DNA of 64,000 nucleotides from Dyadobacter soli (GCF_900101885.1 NZ_FNAN01000029.1:1-64000), one strand, 5' to 3'. Positions 25,964 through 35,503 are shown, counted from the stretch's first letter. Program-made: numbers and translations. The notes: a model not told the origin generated them from the sequence alone.

Positions 25964-27682
25964 ATGGAAGAAAACAAGTTGCGCAGCAGGGGCTGGTTTG
26001 GCAAATCGGGTAAGGACGGGTTCATTTACCGCGCCTGGATGAAAAACCAGGGTTACCCCGCTGATGAGTTTGAAGGACGGCCGGTAATCGGCATTTGCAA
26101 TACATTTTCGGAGCTCACGCCCTGCAACGGGCATTTCCGCGAGTTGGCCGAGTCGGTGAAACGCGGCGTGTGGGAAGCTGGCGGCTTTCCGCTCGAATTC
26201 CCGGTCATGTCGCTGGGCGAAACGCTCATCAAACCGACGGCAATGCTCTACCGCAACCTGGCGAGTATGGACGTCGAAGAATCCATCCGCGCCAACCCGA
26301 TAGACGGCGTGGTACTCCTTTGCGGCTGTGACAAAACAACGCCCTCGCTCGTAATGGGCGCCGCGAGTGTGAATATTCCTACCATCGTTGTTTCCGGCGG
26401 GCCAATGCTCACCGGTCGCTACCGCGGGAAAACCATTGGTACCAGCGACGTCTGGCGTTTCAGCGAGCTGCACCGCAAAGGCGAGCTCACGCAGGAAGAA
26501 CTCTACACCGCCGAAGCCTGCATGTGCCGCTCCGACGGCCATTGTGCGGTAATGGGTACGGCTTCCACGATGGCCTGTATGGTGGAATCACTCGGATTGA
26601 CATTGCCTGAAAACGCGGCGATACCCGCAGCGGACTCGCGGCGGAAGGTGCTGGCGCATTTGTCGGGCCGGCGCATTGTGGATATGGTGAAGGAAGATCT
26701 CCGTATGTCGCAAATTCTCACGCGCGAGGCATTCGAGAACGCGATCATGATCAATGCGGCGATCGGCGGTTCTACCAATTTTGTAATTCACTTGCTCGCC
26801 ATCGCAGGCCGTATTGGGGTGGATTTGCATTTGGATGACTTTAATGATCTCTGTAAAAAAGTGCCGCTGCTGCTCAATCTGCAACCTTCGGGTGGGTACT
26901 TTATGGAAGATTTCTACTATGCAGGCGGTTTGCCGGTGGTGATCAAGGAACTGAGCAACATATTGCACCAGGCGGTGATTACGGCTAATGGTAAAACGAT
27001 GGCCGAAAACTCGGCGAGCGCGGAATGCTTCAATCCGGAAGTGATCGGCACCATCGCCGAACCGATAAAGGACCTGACCGGGCTGGCCGTCGTGCGAGGT
27101 AATTTGTGCGAAAACGGTGCGGTAATCAAACCCTCGGCCTCATTGAAACCGGAATTAATGCAGCACCGCGGTAAAGCGATCGTGTTCGAGGATATCGACG
27201 ATTACAAGCTCCGCCTGGACGATCCGAATCTCGATGTGGATGAAAACAGCATTCTGGTTTTGAAAAATGTAGGCCCGAAAGGCTATCCGGGCATGCCCGA
27301 AGTCGGCAATATGTCGTTACCTAAAAAGCTGCTCGCGCAGGGCGTGATCGACATGGTACGCATTTCCGACGGACGAATGAGCGGTACCGGTTTTGGAACG
27401 GTTGTTTTGCACGTGTCGCCGGAAGCGGCCGTGGGCGGTAACCTCGCATTGGTGCAGGACGGCGACTATATCGAACTCGATGTGGAAAACAGAAAGCTGC
27501 ATTTGGAGGTGTCGGACGAAGAACTGGCACGCCGGAGAATACTCTGGAAGCCGCTCGAACTGGGCTACAACCGTGGTTACGTGAACCTGCACATCGCACA
27601 CGTAACGCAGGCGCACGAAGGCGCCGATCTCGACTTCCTTAAAGGCGGCTCGGGTGATAAAGTAACGAGAGATTCGCATTAA
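25964..27682 (+). CDS. IlvD/Edd-family dehydratase (sugar-acid dehydratase type)
   Basis: A 572-residue Fe-S dehydratase that would remove water from an aldonic acid or dihydroxy acid. Cluster ligands are visible at ICNTFSELTPCN (~43-54), LLCGCDKTTPS (~120) and EACMCRSDGHCAVMGTAS (~185-202). The IGGSTNFVIHLLAI segment (~266) and the C-terminal KGYPGMPEVG...RISDGRMSGTGFG (quoted in parts) are conserved. Wording such as WFGKSGKDGFIYRAW matches L-arabonate/xylonate-type dehydratases more than IlvD. It is followed 58 bp later by an SDR, so the pair may act in non-phosphorylative sugar oxidation. Confidence 0.85.
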   Translation: MEENKLRSRGWFGKSGKDGFIYRAWMKNQGYPADEFEGRPVIGICNTFSELTPCNGHFRELAESVKRGVWEAGGFPLEFPVMSLGETLIKPTAMLYRNLASMDVEESIRANPIDGVVLLCGCDKTTPSLVMGAASVNIPTIVVSGGPMLTGRYRGKTIGTSDVWRFSELHRKGELTQEELYTAEACMCRSDGHCAVMGTASTMACMVESLGLTLPENAAIPAADSRRKVLAHLSGRRIVDMVKEDLRMSQILTREAFENAIMINAAIGGSTNFVIHLLAIAGRIGVDLHLDDFNDLCKKVPLLLNLQPSGGYFMEDFYYAGGLPVVIKELSNILHQAVITANGKTMAENSASAECFNPEVIGTIAEPIKDLTGLAVVRGNLCENGAVIKPSASLKPELMQHRGKAIVFEDIDDYKLRLDDPNLDVDENSILVLKNVGPKGYPGMPEVGNMSLPKKLLAQGVIDMVRISDGRMSGTGFGTVVLHVSPEAAVGGNLALVQDGDYIELDVENRKLHLEVSDEELARRRILWKPLELGYNRGYVNLHIAHVTQAHEGADLDFLKGGSGDKVTRDSH

Positions 27683-27740
27683 CAGATCGGGGAATGTGAT
27701 AGCCGAACAGCCCATTCCCCGGCAACAAATTAGCATTACA

Positions 27741-28532
27741 ATGAGTAGTCAACTTTTTGATAACCACGTTGCTATCGTCACCGGTGCCGGACAAGGCATC
27801 GGTTTTGAAATAGCGAAACAACTGGCCTGCCAGGGCGCAGGGGTTATCCTGAACGATACCAACAAAGCCCTGGCGGCCGAAGCAGCCAAGAAAATCCGTA
27901 GCAAGGAAGGAGAATGCGTAGCGTTCGCGGGCGACGCTTCCCAACCGGAAGTGATCGACGCGATGGTGGACGAGGCCGTGAAATGCTTCGGCAAATTGAC
28001 ACTGACGGTGTGCAATGCAGGTATCACCCTGTTTGGTGATTTCTTCGAATACCCGGTTGAAAACCTGCGTAAAGTACTCGAAGTGAACCTGATGGGCTCT
28101 TTCCTGCTCACACAGGCGGCGGCGAAGCAAATGCGGAAGCAGAAATCGGGCGGGAGGATATTGCTGATGTCGTCCGTCGTAGGCCATCAGGCGCATCAGT
28201 ACCTCGGCGCGTACGCGATGACCAAAGCCGGATTGGAAATGCTTGCCAAAAGTCTTGTGATAGAACTTTCCCCGCACGGGATTACCATCAATGCCGTCGC
28301 GCCTGGCGCCACTTTAACTGAACGGACGCAGGCCGAAGATCCTACTTATCCCAAAACCTGGTCGGCGATTACGCCCATGGGTAGACCGGCTATTTGCGAA
28401 GACATTGCCAATGCCGCATTGTTCCTGCTATCGCCGCATTCCGGCCACATTACAGGGCAAAGCCTGATCGTCGATGGCGGCTGGACGTCCGTAAGCCCCC
28501 TGCCCGATCTGAGCAATATGAATGTGAAATGA
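27741..28532 (+). CDS. SDR-family oxidoreductase
   Basis: A 263-residue classical short-chain dehydrogenase starting at the ATG at 27741; an upstream frame extension from 27696 lacks a good start context. The cofactor loop VTGAGQGIGFE (~11), CNAGIT (~89), catalytic Ser in LLMSSVVG (~142) and YAMTK (Tyr/Lys ~157/161) are all intact. It probably oxidises a sugar or sugar acid with NAD(P). The location behind the sugar-acid dehydratase gene suggests one pathway, for example oxidation of an aldose before the dehydration step. Confidence 0.87.
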   Translation: MSSQLFDNHVAIVTGAGQGIGFEIAKQLACQGAGVILNDTNKALAAEAAKKIRSKEGECVAFAGDASQPEVIDAMVDEAVKCFGKLTLTVCNAGITLFGDFFEYPVENLRKVLEVNLMGSFLLTQAAAKQMRKQKSGGRILLMSSVVGHQAHQYLGAYAMTKAGLEMLAKSLVIELSPHGITINAVAPGATLTERTQAEDPTYPKTWSAITPMGRPAICEDIANAALFLLSPHSGHITGQSLIVDGGWTSVSPLPDLSNMNVK

Positions 28533-28540
28533 TTTTGGGA

Positions 28541-29248
28541 TTACTCGCCTGAAAAAAGCTGCGCTTCCAGGTCATCGATGCTGCCGTCTTTCGAAAAGAA
28601 CAGCTCGCGTGGCTTGGCAGCGGTGCTTGGGTTGGCGGTCATGAAGCTCCGGTACTGATCGTCGGTAATGATTTTAAGCCCGAGTGCGCGTTTCAGCACC
28701 ATCGGGAATGGTACCTTGAAGAAATTGGCGATATCCGATGCCAGGAAATCAGGGATTTTGGAAATATCATTCCTGAAAAAACTCTCTACCTCGTCGAATT
28801 GCAGCAATGCCTCGAAAATCAGCTGCTCCGAGCGCGCGGCAAGCGACGTAGTATTCGCGTAAATTGTATGCAGCCCAAGCGAAACGGTCAGCAAATGAAT
28901 GTGGTAATTGCGTTCGTTAATGTCCGACGCCGCATTTACGAACACCCACCCTTTCTGGTGATAAATAGCCGAAAACCCTTTGAAAAGCGGGTCTACATTG
29001 TGCAGTTGCGCGATTTTAATGCCGTCGGGGTACGGCAGCTTGTGCCCGATCTGGTGCACGATGTCTTGCGCGTAAGAAATGTCGGCCACCTCACCGGCCG
29101 GTTCGATCATCCAGTCGCCATTCACCAAACCTTCGAACAGATGATCCGCAATCCGCTGGCTTTCTACTTGTCCCAAATGCAGGACAATGCGGTTACCGCG
29201 GACAGAATAATCGAGAAGGAGCTGGTTTTTGGGTTGCTTTCTGGGCAT
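28541..29248 (-). CDS. Protein of unknown function, possible inactive IrrE/ImmA relative
   Basis: A 235-residue soluble protein without a recognised family. Its middle and end resemble the layout of IrrE/ImmA (DUF955) proteins: a strand-turn 'YHQKGWVFVNAASDINERNYHIH' region (read in parts), then a helix LLTVSLGLHTIYA where the HExxH helix should lie, then the C-terminal helical segment DIANFFKVPFPMVLKRALGL. The HExxH zinc motif is absent. If the resemblance is real it is a non-catalytic derivative. Context (SDR on one side, gldD on the other) gives no clue. It is a real gene by codon usage and by its start near a gene boundary. Confidence 0.65.
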   Translation of the reverse strand: MPRKQPKNQLLLDYSVRGNRIVLHLGQVESQRIADHLFEGLVNGDWMIEPAGEVADISYAQDIVHQIGHKLPYPDGIKIAQLHNVDPLFKGFSAIYHQKGWVFVNAASDINERNYHIHLLTVSLGLHTIYANTTSLAARSEQLIFEALLQFDEVESFFRNDISKIPDFLASDIANFFKVPFPMVLKRALGLKIITDDQYRSFMTANPSTAAKPRELFFSKDGSIDDLEAQLFSGE

Positions 29249-29324
29249 ATCGGGGGTAGTTGTTGAGGCGTGAACTTCAAAGATACGGCCTATCGGTTAC
29301 CACCGCAACTCCCATCGGTTAAAA

Positions 29325-29918
29325 TTATCGCCACTCCAATGTGTTGAGCAGTTGCAGCATATCTGCCTGTAAATAATCGATTACAGGTGCCAGCGAATCA
29401 TTTTTAATAGCCGTTGGGAAATAGATAGCACCCCTTAGGAAATGCCCGGTACTGTCGGTCGTGTAGAACTGGTACGGGCTCGGCACATCGCCCTCGATTT
29501 TAAAGAGCAATGCCGTGCGCCCCGATTTGCCCAAAACCCGCTGTTCCTGGATCGACGACGCCCGGATCTGGTGTTTGCTGGCCAGCTTGTAGCTATCGTC
29601 GATGAATGCTTTCAGCAATGCGGGATTGTTATTGAGCGGCTTGTAGGTAATCTGGATATTGGCCTTAAACTGCGGGTAACTGATGAAAATCCAGTCCTTT
29701 CCAGCTGTTTTGAATGTATCCGGTTCCACCACCGCATATTTGGAATATTCGAAAGAATACGGATGCCTTTCGGTCAACGGGCGGTAGGAATGTTTGGGAA
29801 GGTCGATGCGGTTGTAGCCTTTGGGTTTTGGAATGTAGGTTTGCTCCCCTTCTTTTTTACAACCTGATAATAGAAGAAGCGAGGCAGGCAGGATAATGCT
29901 GAAAATGAATTTGTACAT
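29325..29918 (-). CDS. gldD: Gliding motility lipoprotein GldD
   Basis: A 197-residue lipoprotein from the ATG at 29918. This start gives a clean lipobox signal (MYKFIFSIILPASLLLLSGC), whereas an upstream ATG at 29984 would add 22 non-signal residues. The mature part has the GldD signature: PKPKGYNRIDLP, HPYSFEYSKYAVVEPD, WIFISYPQFKANIQITYK and FYTTDSTGHFLRGAIYF. GldD is needed for gliding motility in Flavobacterium and is found throughout gliding Bacteroidota. It stands alone here, not in an operon with other gld genes. Confidence 0.92.
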   Translation of the reverse strand: MYKFIFSIILPASLLLLSGCKKEGEQTYIPKPKGYNRIDLPKHSYRPLTERHPYSFEYSKYAVVEPDTFKTAGKDWIFISYPQFKANIQITYKPLNNNPALLKAFIDDSYKLASKHQIRASSIQEQRVLGKSGRTALLFKIEGDVPSPYQFYTTDSTGHFLRGAIYFPTAIKNDSLAPVIDYLQADMLQLLNTLEWR

Positions 29919-30044
29919 AAAGTCGGTCCCGTTGGCAAACATGCGCAAAGCTAACGAAAACAGCCGTTCATTCATTTTATCCAACCCTGAAAACGAAAAA
30001 GCGAAACCATCAAAGACAGTCTCGCTCTCCGGCGTCCGCCCCTG

Positions 30045-31886
30045 CTACTCTACGGTGACAGATTTGGCAAGATTTCGCGGCTGATCTACATTCCGGCCCC
30101 GCATTACTGCAATGTAGTACGATAGCAGTTGCAGCGGGATCACGGAAACAAGCGGCGTCAGAATTTCATGTGTATTAGGCACTTCGATCACAAAATCGAC
30201 CATGCCGGGGATCAATGTATCGCCTTCGGTCACGATCGCGATCACACGGCCTTTGCGGGCTTTCACTTCCTGGATGTTCGACACGATCTTTTCATAAGAA
30301 CTGTCTTTCGTAGCCAGGAAAACCACCGGCATATCCTCGTCGATCAATGCGATCGGGCCGTGTTTCATTTCGGCCGCGGGATAGCCTTCGGCGTGGATGT
30401 AGGAAATTTCTTTCAATTTCAATGCACCTTCCAATGCCACCGGGAAATTGAAACCGCGCCCCAGGTAAATGAAGTTGCGCGCATAAGTGAATATGAATGC
30501 GATCTCCTTGATTTTGGCCGCATTCTCGAACACCTTCTCCACTTTGGCAGGGATCGTTTCGAGCTCGATCAGCAGTTGGCGGTATGTTTCCTCGGAAATG
30601 GTGCCTTTGCGCTTCGCTACGGCAATGGCCATCAGCGTGAGCACAGTCACCTGGGCCGTGAATGCCTTGGTACTGGCCACACCGATCTCCGGGCCCGCGT
30701 GTGTATAGGCGCCTGCATGCGTAGCGCGGGCAATGGACGAGCCCACCACGTTGCAAACTCCGAATATCGTCGCCCCTTTCGACTTCGCGAGTTCGATCGC
30801 CGCCAGGGTATCCGCCGTCTCGCCGGATTGCGAAATGGCTATTACAATGTCGTTTTCTTTGATCACCGGGTTCCGGTAGCGGAATTCCGACGCATATTCC
30901 ACCTCCACATTGATCCTCGCAAGCTCTTCGAACAGATATTCGGCTACCAGTCCGGCATGCCACGATGTACCGCAGCCGACGATTACCACGCGGTCGGATT
31001 GGGCTATCTTATCGAGGTAGTCGTTGAGGCCGCCCAGTTGCAGGTGCGCGTCGTCCGCACGCAGGCGACCGCGCATGGAGTCGGCGATGGAGCGGGGCTG
31101 TTCGAAAATTTCCTTGATCATGAAATGGTCGTAACCGCCTTTCTCGATGGTTTCGAGCTCCATTTCGAGCTTTTGAATATATGGGGTCGTTTCTGTGGTG
31201 CTTTCCAGGTGTTGAATGCTGAGCTTGCCTTCGCTGATCACGGCCACCTCGTAATCGTCGAGGTACACCACGTCTTTGGTATACTCGATAATAGGCGTCG
31301 CGTCGGAGGCGAGAAAGTATTCGTTTTCACCCACACCAATCACCAGCGGGCTGCCTTTACGTGCCGCAATGAGTTGACCGGGATGGTCGACGGACAAAAC
31401 AACGATCGCATAAGCGCCTACCACTTCCTTCAATGCAAGCCGCACAGCATCTTCGAGCGATGCGCCGGTTTCCTTTTGTACATCCTCTATGAAGTGGACC
31501 AGCACTTCGGTATCCGTATCGCTCAGGAATTTGTGGCCTTTGCCGACCAGATTCTGTTTGATCGATGCGTAGTTTTCGATGATGCCGTTATGGATGATCG
31601 ACAAACGGCGGTTGTTGGAGTAATGCGGGTGGGCATTCACATCGTTAGGCTCACCGTGCGTAGCCCAGCGGGTATGCCCGATGCCGATCGTCGCGGGGAG
31701 CTGTTTGCCATTCAGCTCGGATTCCAGGTCTGACACCTTTCCCTTCTTCTTGTAAATATTCAATTCGCCATTTTCCAGCAACGCGATTCCGGAGCTGTCA
31801 TAGCCGCGATATTCCAGCCGTTTCAGACCTTTCAAGATTAAGGGATATGCCTCTCTGCCCCCTACATAAGCCACAATTCCGCACAT
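30045..31886 (-). CDS. glmS: Glucosamine-6-phosphate synthase (glutamine-hydrolysing)
   Basis: A 613-residue enzyme that makes glucosamine-6-phosphate from fructose-6-phosphate and glutamine, the entry to peptidoglycan and LPS precursors. The ATG at 31886 is chosen because it gives MCGIVAYVGG, putting the class II glutaminase nucleophile Cys at position 2; an in-frame extension to 31943 would bury it. The glutaminase domain spans ~1-230 (GHTRWATHGEPNDVNAHPH). Two SIS sugar-isomerase domains follow (CGTSWHAG, SQSGETADT, GRGFNFPVALEGALKLKE). The conserved C-terminus NLAKSVTVE is complete. Confidence 0.96.
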   Translation of the reverse strand: MCGIVAYVGGREAYPLILKGLKRLEYRGYDSSGIALLENGELNIYKKKGKVSDLESELNGKQLPATIGIGHTRWATHGEPNDVNAHPHYSNNRRLSIIHNGIIENYASIKQNLVGKGHKFLSDTDTEVLVHFIEDVQKETGASLEDAVRLALKEVVGAYAIVVLSVDHPGQLIAARKGSPLVIGVGENEYFLASDATPIIEYTKDVVYLDDYEVAVISEGKLSIQHLESTTETTPYIQKLEMELETIEKGGYDHFMIKEIFEQPRSIADSMRGRLRADDAHLQLGGLNDYLDKIAQSDRVVIVGCGTSWHAGLVAEYLFEELARINVEVEYASEFRYRNPVIKENDIVIAISQSGETADTLAAIELAKSKGATIFGVCNVVGSSIARATHAGAYTHAGPEIGVASTKAFTAQVTVLTLMAIAVAKRKGTISEETYRQLLIELETIPAKVEKVFENAAKIKEIAFIFTYARNFIYLGRGFNFPVALEGALKLKEISYIHAEGYPAAEMKHGPIALIDEDMPVVFLATKDSSYEKIVSNIQEVKARKGRVIAIVTEGDTLIPGMVDFVIEVPNTHEILTPLVSVIPLQLLSYYIAVMRGRNVDQPRNLAKSVTVE

Positions 31887-32040
31887 ATTCTTAAAATATT
31901 TTAAATTCTGTGTATGTGATTGATTGGGGCAAATAAATGGCAAACGGTGGTCGTTAGCAAGCTAATTTTTAATTTAATACTAAAAAATATCCAATTTATT
32001 AACAGTGCTCGAACACACGAAACATTCCTGAAAAACACAA

Positions 32041-32073
32041 AAAAGCCGGCGACTCCGAGAATCGCCGGCTTTT
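32041..32073 (-). terminator. Intrinsic terminator for the GT5-domain gene
   Basis: AAAAGCCGGCGA (32041-32052) and TCGCCGGCTTTT (32062-32073) form a perfect 12-bp stem with a 9-nt loop; on the minus strand the stem is followed by TTTTTTG. Confidence 0.85.
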
Positions 32074-32094
32074 CTGCCCTGTGAAATCTATCTG

Positions 32095-32901
32095 TTAGCT
32101 TACCAGATCATTGTAGAGATTGTAATACGACTCCGAGAAATTCTCATCTTGCTCGTCGAGCTGTACGCGTTTCGGCGCATTGTTGAAAATTTCGTTCAGA
32201 CTCGCGCTGCAATGTTCTTCGGCTTTCAGCACCGCGTCGGCATAAGCACATCCGATTTTGACAAAACCTTCGAAATCGGCAGAATGCAAATGCGCCAGCG
32301 CTTCGTCGCTCACGTCCATAGCCTTGGCCTTGCTCTGCAAATCTGCATCGAATTTATAGTCAAATGCATTATTGTGTACGGTAAACACACTTTTCGTATC
32401 CTTAAACATCGGATCGTTACGGTAGGTGGTTTTAAGGTACAATGGAATCAGAGCCGTCATCCAGTCATTACAGTGCACCACGTCAGGAGCCCATCCCAGT
32501 TTCTTAACTGTTTCCAAAACACCCTTGCAAAAGAAGATCGCACGTTCGTCGTTGTCATCGAAGAAGTTATTTTCCTTATCGAAGAAAACGGATTTGCGAT
32601 GGAAGTAATCGTCGTTATCTATAAAATAGACCTGCAACTTCGCATTGGGAATCGAAGCTACTTTAATGATTAGCGGCTTTTCTTCATCTCCTACGGTAAT
32701 ATTGATTCCTGACAGTCGAACTACTTCATGAAGCCTGTTTTTGCGTTCGTTGATCAACCCGAAACGCGGAACGAGTATCCTGATTTCTGCTCCCTTTTCC
32801 TGCATTGCCTGAGGAAGTTTTCTAACGTAATCGGCAACATCGGTTGTTTGGAGGAAGGGATTGATTTCACTGGCTACATACAAAATTCGTAGTTTCTCCA
32901 T
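32095..32901 (-). CDS. Short GT5 (glycogen/starch synthase) N-terminal-domain protein
   Basis: A 268-residue protein from the ATG at 32901 (MEKLRILYVASE). It matches the N-terminal lobe of GT5 glycogen synthases: VASEINPF near the start, RILVPRFG, VYFIDNDDYF, ERAIFFCKGVLE, APDVVHCNDWMTALIPLYL and SVFTVHNN. It lacks the whole C-terminal lobe with the ADP-glucose-binding motifs, and the KTGGL loop is TTDVADYV here. It is therefore unlikely to be a glycogen synthase by itself. Similar short forms next to panC appear to be common in Bacteroidota (recalled, not checked). It is divergent from panC. Confidence 0.8.
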   Translation of the reverse strand: MEKLRILYVASEINPFLQTTDVADYVRKLPQAMQEKGAEIRILVPRFGLINERKNRLHEVVRLSGINITVGDEEKPLIIKVASIPNAKLQVYFIDNDDYFHRKSVFFDKENNFFDDNDERAIFFCKGVLETVKKLGWAPDVVHCNDWMTALIPLYLKTTYRNDPMFKDTKSVFTVHNNAFDYKFDADLQSKAKAMDVSDEALAHLHSADFEGFVKIGCAYADAVLKAEEHCSASLNEIFNNAPKRVQLDEQDENFSESYYNLYNDLVS

Positions 32902-33107
32902 AGATCTTTTAGCAGTTTGTGAAAAAAAGTTTTGCAAAATTATACAAAAAAAATGGCAATTTCAAAAGATATTCCAAACTAATTGTCATATTGCGCCCAG
33001 TTTGGGATTTCCCTGTCCTGATGTTTCCATAATCTGCTTTACGGTTAGTGCTATCTTGAAAAAGCAATCGTAGCCCGCAGGTTACTCCCTCAGTTTTCGA
33101 ATTTTAC
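32902..33107. other. Divergent intergenic region between the GT5 protein and panC
   Basis: This 206-bp AT-rich region must hold promoters for both genes. TATCTTGA near 33051 is a weak -7 candidate for panC, but no convincing -33 was found. Confidence 0.5.
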
Positions 33108-33950
33108 ATGGAAGTATTCACTTCGGTCAAAAGCCTTCGCCAATACCTGGATCAGCAAGTTTTACAGCAGAAAACCATAGGCCTCGTGCCGACGATGGGA
33201 GCCCTTCACAAAGGCCACATTTCGCTGATCGAAGCCGCGAAAAAAGACACCGATATCGTCGTTTGCAGCGTATTCGTTAACCCGACGCAATTCAACAATC
33301 CCGAAGACCTGGCCAAATACCCGAGAACATTCGAAGCCGACCGCATGATGCTGGAAGATGCAGGCTGCTCGGCGGTTTTTGCGCCGTCCGTGGAGGAAAT
33401 GTATCCCGAACAGCCCGTCGTGAAGATGAACTTCGGCGCATTGGAGACTGTCATGGAAGGTGCTTCGCGGCCGGGGCATTTCAATGGCGTCGGCATTGTG
33501 GTTTCGAAGCTGTTCAACATTGTGAAACCGCACCGCGCCTATTTCGGGCAGAAGGATTTGCAGCAGGTTTCGGTGGTGCGCCAGCTGATAAGCGATCTTG
33601 GTTTCGGATTTGAGCTCGTAATATGCCCTACCGTTCGCGAAACGGACGGCTTGGCGATGTCCTCGCGTAACACACGCCTCAATGCAACCGAGCGGGCGAT
33701 CGCGCCGCATATCTACCGCATTCTCGCAGCCGCGAGCGAAGACCTGCGCGCAGGCAATCACGTGAGCGAAGCCATTAGCTGGGCAAAAAGTGAATTCGGG
33801 AAGATCAGAGAATTCACCCTCGACTATTTTGAAGTGATCAATCTTAAAACCCTGCTACCCATTGAAAAAATAGGCCCCGCAGGTTCGAACGCGATCTGTG
33901 TAGCGGCTTTCCTCGGCCCGGTGAGGCTGATCGACAATATCATATTCTGA
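33108..33950 (+). CDS. panC: Pantothenate synthetase
   Basis: A 280-residue enzyme that joins pantoate and beta-alanine using ATP, the last step of vitamin B5 synthesis. The nucleotidyltransferase HIGH-type motif lies in PTMGALHKGHISLIE (~28-42), and VNPTQFNNPEDL (~58) and GQKDLQQ (~147) bind ATP and pantoate. KMSKS appears as MSSRNTRL (~185). panD, which supplies beta-alanine, lies at 35807, separated by one oppositely oriented oxidoreductase gene. Confidence 0.96.
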   Translation: MEVFTSVKSLRQYLDQQVLQQKTIGLVPTMGALHKGHISLIEAAKKDTDIVVCSVFVNPTQFNNPEDLAKYPRTFEADRMMLEDAGCSAVFAPSVEEMYPEQPVVKMNFGALETVMEGASRPGHFNGVGIVVSKLFNIVKPHRAYFGQKDLQQVSVVRQLISDLGFGFELVICPTVRETDGLAMSSRNTRLNATERAIAPHIYRILAAASEDLRAGNHVSEAISWAKSEFGKIREFTLDYFEVINLKTLLPIEKIGPAGSNAICVAAFLGPVRLIDNIIF

Positions 33951-33971
33951 TCCGGATTTTAAAAACCTTGG

Positions 33972-34010
33972 AAATGCAGAAAGGCTCCTCATCGGAGCCT
34001 TTCTGCATTT
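33972..34010. terminator. Bidirectional intrinsic terminator
   Basis: A perfect 17-bp inverted repeat (33972-33988 with 33994-34010), 5-nt loop (tcatc), with A/T flanks on both sides, lies between convergent panC and the oxidoreductase gene. Confidence 0.92.
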
Positions 34011-34024
34011 TACGCTATTGAATG

Positions 34025-35503
34025 TTAAGATAGTTTCCAGTCGCCGCGGTATTTGCGTTGAACGAACTGGTTCGCTTCGTCGAAGTTCGTAATCTTCATG
34101 TTTTTACCATCCCACAACAGCTTTTTGCGGCCTGGGTAGTCGAACCCTTTGCCATCAGCCTTCGCGGTGCGGAGGTTGTAGCTGCGGATACCGAGGTTAC
34201 CCATGATCACAGTTTCAGTCAAAGGACCGGCGTAGTCGAATGAAGACGTCAGCGCTTTGTGCTCTTTGCTGTTGAAACCAGCTTTCGCAGCATCAGCCCA
34301 TGATACGTGGTGACCGAATTCTGTCATCGTCGTGTATTTGTTACCGAAATCGCCTTGCTTGTATTCCAGCTTGGTACCGTCTTTGAGGTACACTTTCGGT
34401 GCGATACCGTAGGTTCCGCAAGTCATAACACCTTTTTCACCGATGAGAAGCACACCATTGCTGCTGTCCGGCTCGCCCAGCGGGTCGTTGGCAGGGATCA
34501 GCTCAGGGTGGAACGGACGCAGACCGCCATCGTGCCAGGTCAAAGTCACTTCCGATTTGTTCACTTTGTTCGCAGGGAATTTCAATTGCACGCGTGACGA
34601 CGGCGGGCAGCCTTCCGGAATGTATTCTGCGGTCCAGTCTTTGATGAACACCTGTCCTACCGAGCATTCAACTTCCGTTGGATAACCGAGGCCGAGCGTA
34701 CGGAATGCAGGGTCGATCAGGTGGCAACCCATATCGCCCAATGCACCGGTACCGAAGTTCCACCAGCCTCTCCATTTGAACGGGTGCCATGCCGGGTTGT
34801 AATCCACCCATTCAGCGCAGCCTACCCACAATTCCCAATCGATGTTCGCAGGTACTTCGTGCTTGCCGGTCGGAACGGGAATGCCTTGCGGCCATACCGG
34901 GCGGTTGGTCCAAACGTGAGCCTCGTGGACGTTACCGATGAGGCCCTTGTTAAACCACTCCTTCATTTGAGTCTGCGCAGGGTTGGAAGCGCCCTGGTTA
35001 CCCATTTGGGTCACTACTTTGTATTTGCGCGCAGCTTCGGTGAGCATACGGGCTTCGTAAATATCGTGGGTAAGGGGTTTCTGCACATATACGTGCTTGC
35101 CGCGCTGCATGGCATTCATCGCGATGATCGCGTGCATGTGGTCGGCTGTCGAAACGGTTACGGCATCGATGCTCTTGTCCATTTCGTCGAACATCTTGCG
35201 GAAGTCTTTGTATTTCTTCGCGTCAGGATGCAGCTCGAAGTTCTTTTTCACTTGTGGCTGGCCCCAGTCCACGTCGCAAAGTGCCACCAGGTTTTCGGCG
35301 CCTTTGTTCCATGCATTATTGGTGTCGGAGAAACCTTTTCCGCCCACGCCTACACCGGCGATGTTCAGCTTGTCGCTCGGCGCTTTATATCCTTTTCCCA
35401 GCACGTGGCGGGGAACAATGAAGAAACTTCCAATGGCCGCCGCGGAAGTCTTCTGGATAAAGTCCCGGCGATTAACGTCTTTCGGTTTGTTTTCTGTACT
35501 CAT
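34025..35503 (-). CDS. Exported Gfo/Idh/MocA-family oxidoreductase
   Basis: A 492-residue NAD(P)-dependent oxidoreductase with an N-terminal twin-arginine-type signal (VNRRDFIQKTSAAAIGSFF, ~10-28), so it is probably exported folded with its cofactor. The Rossmann motif is GVGVGGKGF (~50). The conserved EKP-type segment appears as VQKPLTHDIYEARML (~134), with Lys as the likely catalytic residue. The C-terminal region matches the long Bacteroidota/Planctomycetes forms that act on sugars or inositols (WHPFKWRGWWNFGTGALGDM). The substrate is unknown. It splits panC from panD. Confidence 0.87.
   Translation of the reverse strand: MSTENKPKDVNRRDFIQKTSAAAIGSFFIVPRHVLGKGYKAPSDKLNIAGVGVGGKGFSDTNNAWNKGAENLVALCDVDWGQPQVKKNFELHPDAKKYKDFRKMFDEMDKSIDAVTVSTADHMHAIIAMNAMQRGKHVYVQKPLTHDIYEARMLTEAARKYKVVTQMGNQGASNPAQTQMKEWFNKGLIGNVHEAHVWTNRPVWPQGIPVPTGKHEVPANIDWELWVGCAEWVDYNPAWHPFKWRGWWNFGTGALGDMGCHLIDPAFRTLGLGYPTEVECSVGQVFIKDWTAEYIPEGCPPSSRVQLKFPANKVNKSEVTLTWHDGGLRPFHPELIPANDPLGEPDSSNGVLLIGEKGVMTCGTYGIAPKVYLKDGTKLEYKQGDFGNKYTTMTEFGHHVSWADAAKAGFNSKEHKALTSSFDYAGPLTETVIMGNLGIRSYNLRTAKADGKGFDYPGRKKLLWDGKNMKITNFDEANQFVQRKYRGDWKLS

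Noticed and set aside
30129-31733. 534-codon plus-strand frame opposite glmS
   Set aside because: It is a shadow of glmS on the other strand; its protein has no family signal and is rich in His, Arg and Phe.
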